This document shows positions 27,035 to 35,772 of a stretch of 64,000 nt of DNA, in pieces (within the stretch, counting starts at the first letter, position 1; each line of letters starts with the position of its first letter). Location of the stretch: positions 571,501-635,500 of the forward strand of contig NZ_FZQA01000002.1 of the NCBI RefSeq assembly GCF_900199215.1. Reading direction: 5' to 3'. The translations under genes and the position numbers were made by a program. Under the pieces are notes generated by a model that saw only the letters and a program-made list of their open reading frames with translations, was not told the origin of the DNA and searched no databases. Origin of the DNA: Amphiplicatus metriothermophilus. Lineage in GTDB: Bacteria > Pseudomonadota > Alphaproteobacteria > Caulobacterales > Parvularculaceae.

Positions 27035-27937
27035 ATGGATACTGTCGTAACGCTGATTAGCAATCCGGCCGCGCCCCGTCTTGATGAGGCGATTGTCGAC
27101 CGCGCGCGCAAGGCTATGCGCAACGCCGGTTTTGGAGAGATCGCGCAGCGCTGCCTCGCAGAAGGCGTCGCCTGCGACCTGCTGACCGCGGGGCGCCCCA
27201 GAAATTTCAAAAGCCTTGCAGACGATGTGCGCAACGCCCTCGCCGGCGCGCCTGTCGACGTCGTTGCGCAGCCGGCCGAAGCCCGCCGCAAGCGGCTTCT
27301 CGTGGCCGACATGGATTCCACCGTCATCGAACAGGAGTGCATCGACGAGCTTGCCGGCGTCGCCGGCAAGCGCGCGGAGATCGTCGCCATCACAGAGCGG
27401 GCGATGCGCGGCGAGGTCGATTTTGAAGGCGCGCTGACGGAACGCCTTTCCATGCTTGCGGGCCTTCCCGAACAGGCGCTTGAGCAGGTTTTCAGCGATC
27501 GGATCACCCTGACGCCCGGCGCCGGAATCCTTGTTCGCACCATGAAGAAATTCGGGGCCCATACGGCGCTCGTGTCCGGCGGCTTCACCTATTTTACAAG
27601 CCGCGTCGCAGCAGCGGCGGGATTCGATTTCAACGACGCCAATATACTCGAAATCGAGAACGGCCGGCTCACGGGCCGCGTGGCCGGCAAAATCCAAGGC
27701 GGCGCCGCGAAAAAAGCCGCGCTGATGCGTCATGCGGAAAATCTTGGGCTTTCGCTCTCCGAAACGCTCGCCGTCGGCGATGGCGCGAACGATCTTGCAA
27801 TGCTCGCAACAGCCGGCCTTGGTGTGGCCTTTCGCGCCAAACCGGCCGTAGCGTCGGCGGCAGACGCGCGCATCGAACATGGCGACCTCACGGCGCTTCT
27901 GTACATTCAAGGCTATGAATGGAAAGACTTCGTTTGA
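27035..27937 (+). CDS. serB: Phosphoserine phosphatase
   Basis: The 300-residue HAD-family enzyme catalyses the last step of serine synthesis. The nucleophile motif DMDSTVIEQE (Asp92, Asp94), 'GGFTYF' (Ser/Gly motif II) and 'VGDGANDLAML' (motif III) are complete. The N-terminal 80 residues form a regulatory-like domain, as in E. coli-type SerB. It is divergent from miaA. A 167-base space without recognisable features separates it from the convergent merR. Confidence 0.96.
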   Translation: MDTVVTLISNPAAPRLDEAIVDRARKAMRNAGFGEIAQRCLAEGVACDLLTAGRPRNFKSLADDVRNALAGAPVDVVAQPAEARRKRLLVADMDSTVIEQECIDELAGVAGKRAEIVAITERAMRGEVDFEGALTERLSMLAGLPEQALEQVFSDRITLTPGAGILVRTMKKFGAHTALVSGGFTYFTSRVAAAAGFDFNDANILEIENGRLTGRVAGKIQGGAAKKAALMRHAENLGLSLSETLAVGDGANDLAMLATAGLGVAFRAKPAVASAADARIEHGDLTALLYIQGYEWKDFV

Positions 27938-28104
27938 CGCGCCGCATCCGCCGACGCGCGCTTCGTTTCACATGCCCAACCCGCCAGGGGATCATGCCCG
28001 TTTTCTCATCACGGCTCGTCGCCGATGCAATGATTTTCCGCTCAACTGCATCAGCGTGCCTTTTTCCTAATCGACGAAGCGAACTGTTATTGGGGGCGCG
28101 ATTC

Positions 28105-28521
28105 TTAGTCCGCAATCAGCGCGTCGACGATTGGACACTCGGGTGCTGAACCGGCCGCACAGCCCTTCGATATCGTTTTCAGCGTTTGCTCCAGCTTTTT
28201 CAAGTCCGCAATTTTCGCACTCACCGATCTCAGATGCGCCTGCGTCAGCGCATAAACCTCGCCGCAAGTATATTCGGCGGAGTCGATTATTGACAGAAGG
28301 CTGCGGATTTCCGCGATGGAAAAGCCAAGCTCGCGGGCCCGCAGGATGAATCGCAATCGGCGCTGGTCATCCTCCCTATAAAGGCGGTGCCCCGCCTGTG
28401 TCCGAGCCGGCGGCGGCATCAGGCCGACGTCTTCGTAATAGCGGATCGTTTCGAGATTGCAGCCTGACCGCCGGGCGAGCTCGCCGCGTTTTATAGAGCC
28501 TCGCGCCACTGTGAACGTCAT
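28105..28521 (-). CDS. merR: Mercuric resistance transcriptional regulator MerR
   Basis: The ATG at 28521 (138 aa) is chosen; upstream codons in the frame run through the operator and are not conserved. The winged HTH ('IKRGELARRSGCNLETIRYYE') is followed by the long dimerisation helix. Cys86, Cys121 and Cys129 sit at the spacing of the three Hg(II)-binding cysteines of classical MerR (82, 117, 126), which separates it from copper, zinc and lead MerR relatives. It should repress and, with Hg(II), activate merTPA by untwisting the 19-base spacer promoter that lies between it and merT. Confidence 0.93.
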   Translation of the reverse strand: MTFTVARGSIKRGELARRSGCNLETIRYYEDVGLMPPPARTQAGHRLYREDDQRRLRFILRARELGFSIAEIRSLLSIIDSAEYTCGEVYALTQAHLRSVSAKIADLKKLEQTLKTISKGCAAGSAPECPIVDALIAD

Positions 28522-28535
28522 AGCGGACTTCTCGC

Positions 28536-28566
28536 TTGATCCTGTAGTAACCACAGACCTTATGTA
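28536..28566 (+). promoter_or_regulatory. merTPA promoter and MerR operator
   Basis: A -35-like TTGATC (28536-28541) and a -10-like TATGTA (28561-28566) are separated by 19 bases, the overlong spacing that MerR-family activators correct by distorting DNA. The spacer contains an imperfect dyad (CTGTAG / CCACAG, 28542-28556) centred between the two elements, as expected for a MerR site. It lies 44 bases before the merT start and 15 bases after the merR start. Confidence 0.75.
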
Positions 28567-28609
28567 AGGACCCAAGCGATGTCGAGCCCTATCGGGAAAC
28601 GCCGAATCC

Positions 28610-28999
28610 ATGCTGGAAAAAGAGACTGAAATCGCAAAAGCGCGCGCCGGCGACTCGAAGCGCGGCGGCTGGTTTGCCTCATGCGGCTTGGCTGGCGCGC
28701 TGCTCGCCTCCGCCTGCTGCGTCGTTCCGCTGGTGCTGATCAGCCTCGGCGTCACCGGCGCATGGATCGGGAGCCTGACGGCGTTCGAACCCTATAAACC
28801 GATCTTCATCAGCGTGGCCGTCATCTTTCTCATCGCCGGCTTTTGGCGGGTCTATTTCCACAAGCCCGAACCTTGCAGTGAAGGAACGCTCTGCGCGCGC
28901 CCGCAATCGTCCTTGATCACCAAGGCCGCGCTGTGGGTCGGAACCGTTCTCGTTCTACTGGCGCTAACGATCAATTATTGGGCGCCGCTGTTTTACTGA
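28610..28999 (+). CDS. merT: Mercuric ion transporter MerT
   Basis: The 129-residue product has three transmembrane helices. The vicinal Cys36-Cys37 in ASACCVVPL of the first helix and the cytoplasmic-loop pair Cys89 and Cys95 (EPCSEGTLCA) are the MerT residues that pass Hg(II) inward to the reductase. A hydrophilic N-terminus of about 20 residues precedes the first helix. It is the first structural gene of the operon, followed by merP after 12 bases. Confidence 0.94.
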   Translation: MLEKETEIAKARAGDSKRGGWFASCGLAGALLASACCVVPLVLISLGVTGAWIGSLTAFEPYKPIFISVAVIFLIAGFWRVYFHKPEPCSEGTLCARPQSSLITKAALWVGTVLVLLALTINYWAPLFY

Positions 29000-29011
29000 A
29001 AGGAGCAGCTC

Positions 29012-29344
29012 ATGAAGAAAGGACTTTTGGTTGGCGCAGCGCTCGCTGCTGCGGCGTTTGGCGGCCTCGCAATCGCCCGCGTCTCGCTATCTTCCAGCGG
29101 AGCCGTCGCCGCGACTGAGGCGCGCGAGGCGACGGCGCGATTCGCCATTGAGAATATGACATGCCCGACCTGCCCGATTTCAGTGCGCGCCGCGATGAAC
29201 CGCGTCGACGGAGTGAAATCCGTTGAAGTCGATTTCGACACTAAGACCGCGACGGTAGTTTACGATCCAGCCAGGACGACCGCCGCCGAGATCGCCGCGG
29301 CATCAACAAAGGTCGGCTATCCCGCGACGCAGATTGAAGCATAA
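29012..29344 (+). CDS. merP: Periplasmic mercury-binding protein MerP
   Basis: The 110-residue product has a signal/anchor helix at 5-22 and one heavy-metal-associated domain (about 42-108) with the metal site MTCPTCPI (Cys51, Cys54). The fold continues 'VDGVKSVEVDFDTKTATVVYDP'. MerP catches periplasmic Hg(II) and hands it to MerT. The ribosome binding site AAAGGAG lies upstream. The spacer between the signal and the domain is longer than in classical MerP (about 91 aa). Confidence 0.93.
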   Translation: MKKGLLVGAALAAAAFGGLAIARVSLSSSGAVAATEAREATARFAIENMTCPTCPISVRAAMNRVDGVKSVEVDFDTKTATVVYDPARTTAAEIAAASTKVGYPATQIEA

Positions 29345-29427
29345 AGACGCTGCTGAAGACGCCGCCGGCCGGACGATCGTTGATGGAAATACGGCGCAGG
29401 GAAACCGCCTGCGTTGAAGGAGATGAT

Positions 29428-30852
29428 ATGTCAGACTCCACCTCGCCGAACGACGCAAAACGCTACGATCTGATTGTCGTCGGCGCCGGGTCGGCGGGAT
29501 TTTCCGCCGCAATCACGGCGGCTGAAAACGGCGCGCGCGCAGCGCTGATCGGTCACGGAACTATCGGTGGAACCTGTGTCAATGTCGGCTGCGTGCCGTC
29601 GAAAACGATGATCCGCGCCGCAGAAGCCATCTATACGGCGCGCGCTGCTAAGCGGTTTGACGGTCTTGCGGGCGAGGCCTGCGTCGCCGATTGGGGCCGT
29701 CTCATCGCGGCCAAGGACGACCTCGTCAGGGAACTGCGCCAGAAGAAATATGTCGATCTTCTGAGCTCCTATGACGCGATCGCCTACATCGAAGGGAAAG
29801 CGAGGCTCGCCGACGGCGGCGTCTTTATCGACGACGCGTTGATCGCCGCTCCGAAGATCGTCTTGGCGACAGGCGCGCGACCCAAAGTTCCTCCCATACC
29901 GGGTCTCGAAAACATCCGCTTCTTGACCAGCACGACGCTGCTTGCGCTCGAGACCTTGCCGAAAAGCCTTATCGTGATCGGCGGGGGATTCATCGGCGCC
30001 GAACTCGCCCAGATGATGGCCCGCATGGGCGTTGCGGTGACGCTCGTCTGCCGCTCGCGACTCCTGCCGCAGACAGAACCGGAAGTCTCCGACGCGCTCG
30101 CGGAAGTCTTCCGCGCCGACGGCGTGAGGCTCCTTTGCGGCGTCGCCTACGACGCTTGCCGCAAGGATGATACGGGCGTCACGGTCTGCGTGAAGGAGAG
30201 CGGCGATCTCGTCGAGCTCAAGGCGGAGAAACTCCTCATTGCGACGGGGCGCGCGCCGAACACGGAGAGGCTCGGCCTTGAAGAGGCCGGCGTCACGCTC
30301 GACAAGCGCGGCGCCATCGTCGTCAACGATCATATGCGCACGTCGAAAGAGGGCGTCTACGCCGCCGGCGATGTGACGGACAAGGATCAGTTCGTCTACA
30401 TGGCGGCGTACGGCGCCAAGCTCGCCGCAAAGAACGCTCTCAATGGCGACCGCCTCGCCTACGACAACCGAACGATGCCGTGGGTCGTTTTCACCGATCC
30501 GCAAGTCTCCGGCGTCGGGCTCAGCGAGGCCGCAGCGAAAGCTGCAGGTCACGACGTCAAGATCAGCGTGCTCCCGCTCGGCCAGGTCCCGCGCGCGCTC
30601 GCCGCGCGCGATACGCGCGGGCTGATCAAACTCGTCGCCGACGCTAAAACAGATCGCCTGCTGGGCGCGCAGATTCTCGCCCCCGAAGGCGCCGATTCAA
30701 TCCAGACCGCCGCGCTCGCCCTTAAGTACAACATGACAGCGGCTGAGCTTGGCGAGACGATCTTCCCCTATCTTACCACCGTAGAAGGCCTGAAGCTCGC
30801 CGCGCAAGGCTTCGGCATGGATATAACGAAGCTCTCCTGCTGCGCAGGATGA
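29428..30852 (+). CDS. merA: Mercury(II) reductase
   Basis: The ATG at 29428 (474 aa) follows a perfect AAGGAG. The FAD-binding start 'YDLIVVGAGSAGFSAAI', the redox pair GGTCVNVGCVPSK (Cys50, Cys55), the NADPH domain 'LIVIGGGFIGAELAQMMARMG' and the C-terminal vicinal Cys471-Cys472 (KLSCCAG) are all intact, so it should reduce Hg(II) to volatile Hg(0). It lacks the N-terminal HMA (NmerA) domain found in many MerA proteins, as do some shorter chromosomal forms. There is no merB beside it, so organomercurial resistance is not expected. Confidence 0.96.
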   Translation: MSDSTSPNDAKRYDLIVVGAGSAGFSAAITAAENGARAALIGHGTIGGTCVNVGCVPSKTMIRAAEAIYTARAAKRFDGLAGEACVADWGRLIAAKDDLVRELRQKKYVDLLSSYDAIAYIEGKARLADGGVFIDDALIAAPKIVLATGARPKVPPIPGLENIRFLTSTTLLALETLPKSLIVIGGGFIGAELAQMMARMGVAVTLVCRSRLLPQTEPEVSDALAEVFRADGVRLLCGVAYDACRKDDTGVTVCVKESGDLVELKAEKLLIATGRAPNTERLGLEEAGVTLDKRGAIVVNDHMRTSKEGVYAAGDVTDKDQFVYMAAYGAKLAAKNALNGDRLAYDNRTMPWVVFTDPQVSGVGLSEAAAKAAGHDVKISVLPLGQVPRALAARDTRGLIKLVADAKTDRLLGAQILAPEGADSIQTAALALKYNMTAAELGETIFPYLTTVEGLKLAAQGFGMDITKLSCCAG

Positions 30853-30938
30853 GCGACCTATATCGCAAATGAACCAACCGGCTCCTCATGCAAAAGGGAG
30901 ATTCGGAATCGAATGCAGAAAGTCGCCGACCATAGCTG

Positions 30939-32318
30939 TTATGGCCGCAGCAATTCGAAGAACAGCAGATCGCCGCGCTGAACATAGATCTGCACAGGGC
31001 CGCTATTGAGGTTGCGCAGCTTCTCCAGCTTGTCCACCGCGGCTTCAGGCCGGGTTATGCGCTCCCACCCGATTTCGAGGATCACGTCCCCCGGCTGGAG
31101 AACGATCGCCGCGGGACTATCGGGATCGACCGCCGTCACGACGACGCCTTCGATGTCGGGCGGCAGACCGAAGGCCGCCGTGACCTCGCGGCTAGGTTTC
31201 TGCAAAGTAAGCCCCGAACTCTTCATCGCGCCAAGCGGCAAGGCATCCAGACTGGAAGAGGCGGCCAACACCCGTTTTTCGCGCCGATCGAGCCGCACGT
31301 CCAAGATGATCCGACGGGAGCCGCGCATGAGCGTCACGCGCGCCGTTGAGCCGACCGGGGTTTGCGCCACAGCGCGCGTAAGGTCCCGGACGCTGCCCAC
31401 CGGCTTGCGGTTGAACTCCAGGATGACGTCGTTTGGCGCAATGCCTGCCGCAGCGGCTGGACTGTTCGGACGGACGATCGTCACGACGGCGCCGCGGGGC
31501 CTGTCGAGGCCTAACTCGGCGGCGCGCTGTGACGTCATTTCTTCGATAGTCACGCCGAGCCAACCGCGGCGGGTTTCGCCATATTCGAGAAGCTGCTCGA
31601 CCACGGTCGAAGCCAGACCCGCCGGTACGGCGAACCCGACGCCGACGGAGCCGCCTGTCTGGGAATATATCGCCGTGTTGACGCCGATCACCTTGCCCTC
31701 GAGATCAAAGAGCGGACCGCCCGAATTCCCCCGATTGATCGCCGCATCAGTCTGGATGAAGTCGTCGAAATTGCCAGCCTCGATATCGCGGTTGCGCGCG
31801 GAAATGATGCCTACCGTCACAGACCCGCCGAGCCCGAAGGGATTGCCGATGGCGAGAACCCAGTCGCCGACGCGCGCCTTGTCGGAATCGCCGAACGTCA
31901 CATGCGGAAAACGTTGGCCGGGCGCATCGAGCTGCAGAACCGCAAGGTCGGTCTCGCGATCCACGCCTCTTATGGCGGCCTTGAACTCGCGTCCATCGTT
32001 GAGCGTGACTGTAATCTCATCGGCATTTTCAATAACATGATTGTTGGTCACGACGATGCCGACCGGATCGATGATGAAGCCCGACCCCAACGACACCGCT
32101 CGCCCGCCGAACTTGCGCGCGAGCGGCTCAAGCTCGCCCGTTGCAACCGCCCCTTGCACGCGCTGCGCCGTAGAGATGTTCACCACTGAAGGCGTCAACG
32201 CTTCTGCGAGATCAGCGAAACTCTCCGGCGCGCTGCGCGGCGCCGCCGGCGCTTCGCTGAAAAACATCGCCGCCCCAACCGCGATGAGAATAATCGCCAC
32301 CCTGCCGCCGAACATCAT
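30939..32318 (-). CDS. DegP/Do-family periplasmic serine endoprotease
   Basis: The 459-residue product has a signal peptide (about 1-26, ending PAAP), a trypsin-like domain with complete triad His94 (TNNHVI), Asp124 (RETDLAVL) and Ser199 (INRGNSGGP), and two PDZ domains (about 245-335 and 365-455). Family members degrade or refold damaged periplasmic proteins. The gene lies about 130 bases downstream of hflC on the same strand, the hflK-hflC-degP order common in alphaproteobacteria. The name degP, degQ or mucD cannot be settled from sequence alone. Confidence 0.94.
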   Translation of the reverse strand: MMFGGRVAIILIAVGAAMFFSEAPAAPRSAPESFADLAEALTPSVVNISTAQRVQGAVATGELEPLARKFGGRAVSLGSGFIIDPVGIVVTNNHVIENADEITVTLNDGREFKAAIRGVDRETDLAVLQLDAPGQRFPHVTFGDSDKARVGDWVLAIGNPFGLGGSVTVGIISARNRDIEAGNFDDFIQTDAAINRGNSGGPLFDLEGKVIGVNTAIYSQTGGSVGVGFAVPAGLASTVVEQLLEYGETRRGWLGVTIEEMTSQRAAELGLDRPRGAVVTIVRPNSPAAAAGIAPNDVILEFNRKPVGSVRDLTRAVAQTPVGSTARVTLMRGSRRIILDVRLDRREKRVLAASSSLDALPLGAMKSSGLTLQKPSREVTAAFGLPPDIEGVVVTAVDPDSPAAIVLQPGDVILEIGWERITRPEAAVDKLEKLRNLNSGPVQIYVQRGDLLFFELLRP

Positions 32319-32449
32319 TTTCAGCCTCGATCAGCGCCGCGGACTTCCTTACAGGCGCTTCAGGTTAACCTAACACGACGCCACGACAAGGGTCCCTTCG
32401 ATAACCTGCGCGCGCGACGCGTCAGTCGCGGTCGGCCAGGATCCGGAAC

Positions 32450-33328
32450 CTATCGGCGATTCCCACGTAAGTCATTGAAATAACGGAAGAATTCACTGTC
32501 CGGCGACAACACTAGCGTCGTCTCGCCATCCGCAAGAGCGGCTTCATAGGCGACGAGCGACCTATAGAAGTCGAAGAATTCCGGATCCTTGCCATAGGCG
32601 GCGGCGTAGACTGCGTTACGCTCGGCGTCGGCGGCGCCGCGGATACGCTCAGCCTCTTCTTCAGCTTGGGACAGAACCTCCGTCGCCTGTCTGTCGGCTT
32701 GGGCGCGGATCTGCTTCGCGGCTTCAGCGCCTTCGGAGCGGATCTGCTGTGCGAGTTGTTGGCGCTCGGTGATCATCCGCTGGAACACCGCCTGACTGTT
32801 CTGCGGCGGCAGATCGGCGCGGCGAATCTTCACGTCAATGATTTCGACCCCGAGCCCGCGCGCGCTTTCGCCGAACAGATCTCGGATCCGTCGCATCAGC
32901 ACCGGACGCTGCGTGGTCACGATCTCATCGACGCTGACTTCAGCCAGCACGCGGCGCAAGCTGTCCTCCATCAGCGACAGCAGACGGCGCTCGCCGTCGG
33001 AGATCGTGCGCACGGCCTGGTAGAATTGCAAGGCGTCGACGACGCGATAGCGCGCGAAGGCGTCGACCCGCAATCGTTCTTGATTGCTCGCGATAATCTC
33101 GATCTCAGCATGATCGAGTTCGCGATTGCGTTTATCGATGAATTGCACGTTCTCGATAACAGGCGCTTTGAACTTGAGCCCCGCCATGGTGTAGACGTTC
33201 GTCGGCTCGCCGAACCTCAGCACGATCGCCGAGCGCGTTTCCGGCACGATGAACGCCGCATTCAAGATCAGGAACACAACGATGGCGGCGATGACGCCAA
33301 CGACGACGATGGAAGCCTGCCGCATCAT
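32450..33328 (-). CDS. hflC: FtsH protease modulator HflC
   Basis: The 292-residue SPFH/band-7 protein has an N-terminal signal anchor (about 5-27) and the prohibitin-like domain 'ETRSAIVLRFGEPTNVYTMAGLKFKAPVIENVQFID' with an Ala/Glu-rich helix (about 185-240, 'ADRQATEVLSQAEEEAERIRG'). With HflK it forms the cage that surrounds the FtsH protease in the membrane. Its ATG overlaps the hflK stop by four bases. It ends with 'FRYFNDLRGNRR'. Confidence 0.95.
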   Translation of the reverse strand: MMRQASIVVVGVIAAIVVFLILNAAFIVPETRSAIVLRFGEPTNVYTMAGLKFKAPVIENVQFIDKRNRELDHAEIEIIASNQERLRVDAFARYRVVDALQFYQAVRTISDGERRLLSLMEDSLRRVLAEVSVDEIVTTQRPVLMRRIRDLFGESARGLGVEIIDVKIRRADLPPQNSQAVFQRMITERQQLAQQIRSEGAEAAKQIRAQADRQATEVLSQAEEEAERIRGAADAERNAVYAAAYGKDPEFFDFYRSLVAYEAALADGETTLVLSPDSEFFRYFNDLRGNRR

Positions 33329-34518
33329 TGTCCGCCTCCCTGATTGCGTTGGGTCTGACCGCGCTGAAGCTCATTCAGCGGAAGATAGGGCACGACCCCG
33401 CCCGCCGCTTCTTCATCGATGATGACTTTGGTCTTGCCGCGCAGAATTTTCTCCACAGTCTCAAGATACATGCGCCGGCGGGTTACATCCGGCGCGCTTT
33501 GATATTCCGCAAGTATGGCTTCGAACCGCGCCGACTGTCCGCGCGCCTCCGCCGTGACCCGGGCCGCATAACCACGGGAGCCTTCAAGAATCCGCTGCGC
33601 CTCGCCGCGCGCTTCTGGAATCACCCTATTCGCGTAGGCGCGCGCCTCGTTGATGGAGTTCTCACGGTTCTGCTTGGCCGCCTCAACGTCGAGGAAGGCG
33701 GCGTTCACTTCTTCCGTTGGCGGATCGGTGTTGAGGATGTTGACGCTCCTTACTTCGATGCCGGAGCGGTATAGGTCAAAAGCTTCCTGCATCAGCGTAC
33801 GGGTTTGCGCCTGGATTTCATCGCGGCCCGCCGTCTGGATGAACTCAAGCGGATGACGGCCGACGACTTCTCGAATCGCCGCCTCGCCAACGGTTCTGAC
33901 AACTTTCTCGGGATCGTCGATGTTGAAGATGAACTGCGCTACGGGCGGCAGAACGCCGTCATCGGTGGACTGCAGATCTTCCTTGATTTTCCATTGAACC
34001 TGGATGTCCACATCGACGATGTTTTTATCGCCGGTGAGCATCAACCCTTCGAGCGAACCCGCCCGCCGAGCTGTCGCTTCATCAGGAATGATCGTCGGGC
34101 GCACCGTCGTCACTTTTTCGAGGCGCGCATTCTGCACAGGAAAGGGAACGTGCCAGTGCAGGCCGGGCCGCTTGACGGAATCATATTTGCCGAAAGTCGT
34201 GACGACGGCGAGCTCGTCGGTGTCGACCTGATAAAAGCCGCTGACCAGCCACAGCGCCAGAATTGCCCCTCCCGCATACAGAAGCGCGCTACGCGAAAGG
34301 ACCGGCCCGCCTCCGCCGCCCTTGCCGCCGCGAGGAAAGGCGCGTTTCAGCCGCTGGCGCGAGGCCTGAAGCAGCTCTTCCAGATCGGGCGGCTCGCCGC
34401 GGCCGCGCCCGCCGCCGCCGCCGCCGCTTCCCTGATTGCGCGGGGGCTGCCCCCACGGTCCGCGGGCTGGCCCGCGATCGCCTGAGCCGCGGTTGCCGGA
34501 ATTGTCTGACCAAGGCAT
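33325..34518 (-). CDS. hflK: FtsH protease modulator HflK
   Basis: The 397-residue product starts with a Gly/Pro/Arg-rich disordered N-terminus (about 1-60, with runs of Gly), then a transmembrane segment (about 78-96) and the band-7 domain with 'VDTDELAVVTTFGKYDSVKRPGLHWHVPFP'. A long helix (about 290-350) matches HflC's. It partners HflC in regulating FtsH. It is the first gene of the hflKC unit and is divergent from apbC, about 160 bases away. Confidence 0.95.
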   Translation of the reverse strand: MPWSDNSGNRGSGDRGPARGPWGQPPRNQGSGGGGGGRGRGEPPDLEELLQASRQRLKRAFPRGGKGGGGGPVLSRSALLYAGGAILALWLVSGFYQVDTDELAVVTTFGKYDSVKRPGLHWHVPFPVQNARLEKVTTVRPTIIPDEATARRAGSLEGLMLTGDKNIVDVDIQVQWKIKEDLQSTDDGVLPPVAQFIFNIDDPEKVVRTVGEAAIREVVGRHPLEFIQTAGRDEIQAQTRTLMQEAFDLYRSGIEVRSVNILNTDPPTEEVNAAFLDVEAAKQNRENSINEARAYANRVIPEARGEAQRILEGSRGYAARVTAEARGQSARFEAILAEYQSAPDVTRRRMYLETVEKILRGKTKVIIDEEAAGGVVPYLPLNELQRGQTQRNQGGGQ

Positions 34519-34680
34519 GCGCTTCCTCCCAATCGCCGCACCCGGCCCAAATTGAGGCGGGAGCGGCGATGTGCGGCGCCGGGAAATCCTTTTAAAGGGT
34601 CGCCGGCCGGTTGCGTCGTATATATGTCAATGATTTGGGCAGGCGCAACGCACGCTCCAAGTTTTTCGCCGCAGGTTCAA

Positions 34681-35772
34681 ATGGCTAACGACTCCCTCAC
34701 GATGCGCGTCCGGGCCGCCCTAAGCGCTGTCGCCAATCCGCGGACAGGGCGCAGCATCGTTGCGGACGGTCTGACGCAGGGACTTACGGTCGGCGCTGAC
34801 GGCGCCGTTCGATTCGCCATAGAAGCGCCCGACTCGGCAGCGGCCGAATCGCTTCTCGAAGAGGCCAAACGGGCCGTCGCAGCGGTCGAGGGCGTCACGC
34901 GCGTTTCGGCTGTCGCCACCGCCCATCGAGCCGCAGCGCAATCCTCTCCATCAAGCGGCGGACATGATGATCCGCTCAGCGTGCGCAAGCGCGCGCGGAT
35001 CGACAAGGCAAGCGATTCCCTGCCGGGCGTACGTAATGTCATCGCCGTCGCCTCCGGCAAGGGCGGCGTCGGCAAATCCACGATCGCCGCCAATCTCGCC
35101 GTCGCTTTCGCCGAACGGGGGCTTGCGACCGGCCTTCTGGATGCGGACATCTACGGTCCGTCTCTGCCGACCTTGTTCGGTCTCAAAGCGAGGCCCGCCC
35201 TGCGCGACGGCAAGATCGTTCCGCTCGAAGCCTTCGGCGTGAAAGCCATGTCAATCGGCCTGCTCGTCGATCCGGATAAGGCGCTCGCCTGGCGCGGACC
35301 GATGGTGATGGGCGCGGTGCGTCAGCTTATGGGCGATGTGGACTGGGGCGCGCTCGACGTGCTCGTTATCGACACGCCGCCGGGCACCGGCGACGCGCAT
35401 CTGACGCTTGCGCAATCGAAAAAACTAACGGGCGCCGTGATCGTCTCGACGCCCCAGGAGCTGGCGTTGGCGGATGTGCGCCGCGGGGTCGCGCTGTTCC
35501 GCACCGTCAATGTGCCGATTCTGGGCGTCATCGAGAACATGGCCTGGCTTGAAGGCCCGGACGGGACGCGCAGCTATCTTTTCGGCCGCGGCGGCGCCGA
35601 GCGTTCAGCGCGCGAGCTCGATGCGCCTTTTCTCGGCTTCGTGCCGATTTTTCCGGAACTGCGCGAGGCCAGCGACACAGGCGCGCCGCTTATCGCGCAC
35701 GCCCCGGACTCGCCCGCGGCAGCCGCGATCCGCGATCTCGCGGACAAGCTGGCGACAACGCTCAATCCTTGA
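34681..35772 (+). CDS. apbC: Iron-sulfur cluster carrier ApbC (Mrp/NBP35 family P-loop ATPase)
   Basis: The ATG at 34681 (363 aa) is preferred over an ATG about 40 codons upstream. An N-terminal MIP18/DUF59-like domain (about 5-80) is followed by the P-loop 'VASGKGGVGKSTIAANLA' with the deviant Walker A of this family, and 'DADIYGPSLPTLFGL', 'IDTPPGTGDAHLTL'. The usual CxxC for binding the cluster is not evident in the C-terminal part ('NMAWLEGPDG' replaces the common NMSxFxCPxC), which is worth noting. It ends in an 11-base overlap with the convergent DUF4440 gene. Confidence 0.9.
   Translation: MANDSLTMRVRAALSAVANPRTGRSIVADGLTQGLTVGADGAVRFAIEAPDSAAAESLLEEAKRAVAAVEGVTRVSAVATAHRAAAQSSPSSGGHDDPLSVRKRARIDKASDSLPGVRNVIAVASGKGGVGKSTIAANLAVAFAERGLATGLLDADIYGPSLPTLFGLKARPALRDGKIVPLEAFGVKAMSIGLLVDPDKALAWRGPMVMGAVRQLMGDVDWGALDVLVIDTPPGTGDAHLTLAQSKKLTGAVIVSTPQELALADVRRGVALFRTVNVPILGVIENMAWLEGPDGTRSYLFGRGGAERSARELDAPFLGFVPIFPELREASDTGAPLIAHAPDSPAAAAIRDLADKLATTLNP

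Noticed and set aside
32366-32380. GGTTAACC palindrome upstream of the DegP-like gene, also at 43087 and 10531
   Set aside because: Considered as CtrA half-sites, but the second TTAA at the right spacing is missing; single 8-base palindromes are expected by chance.
34300-34480. Long Gly-run coding tract in hflK
   Set aside because: A disordered Gly-rich N-terminus is normal for HflK, so no frameshift or repeat expansion needs to be invoked.
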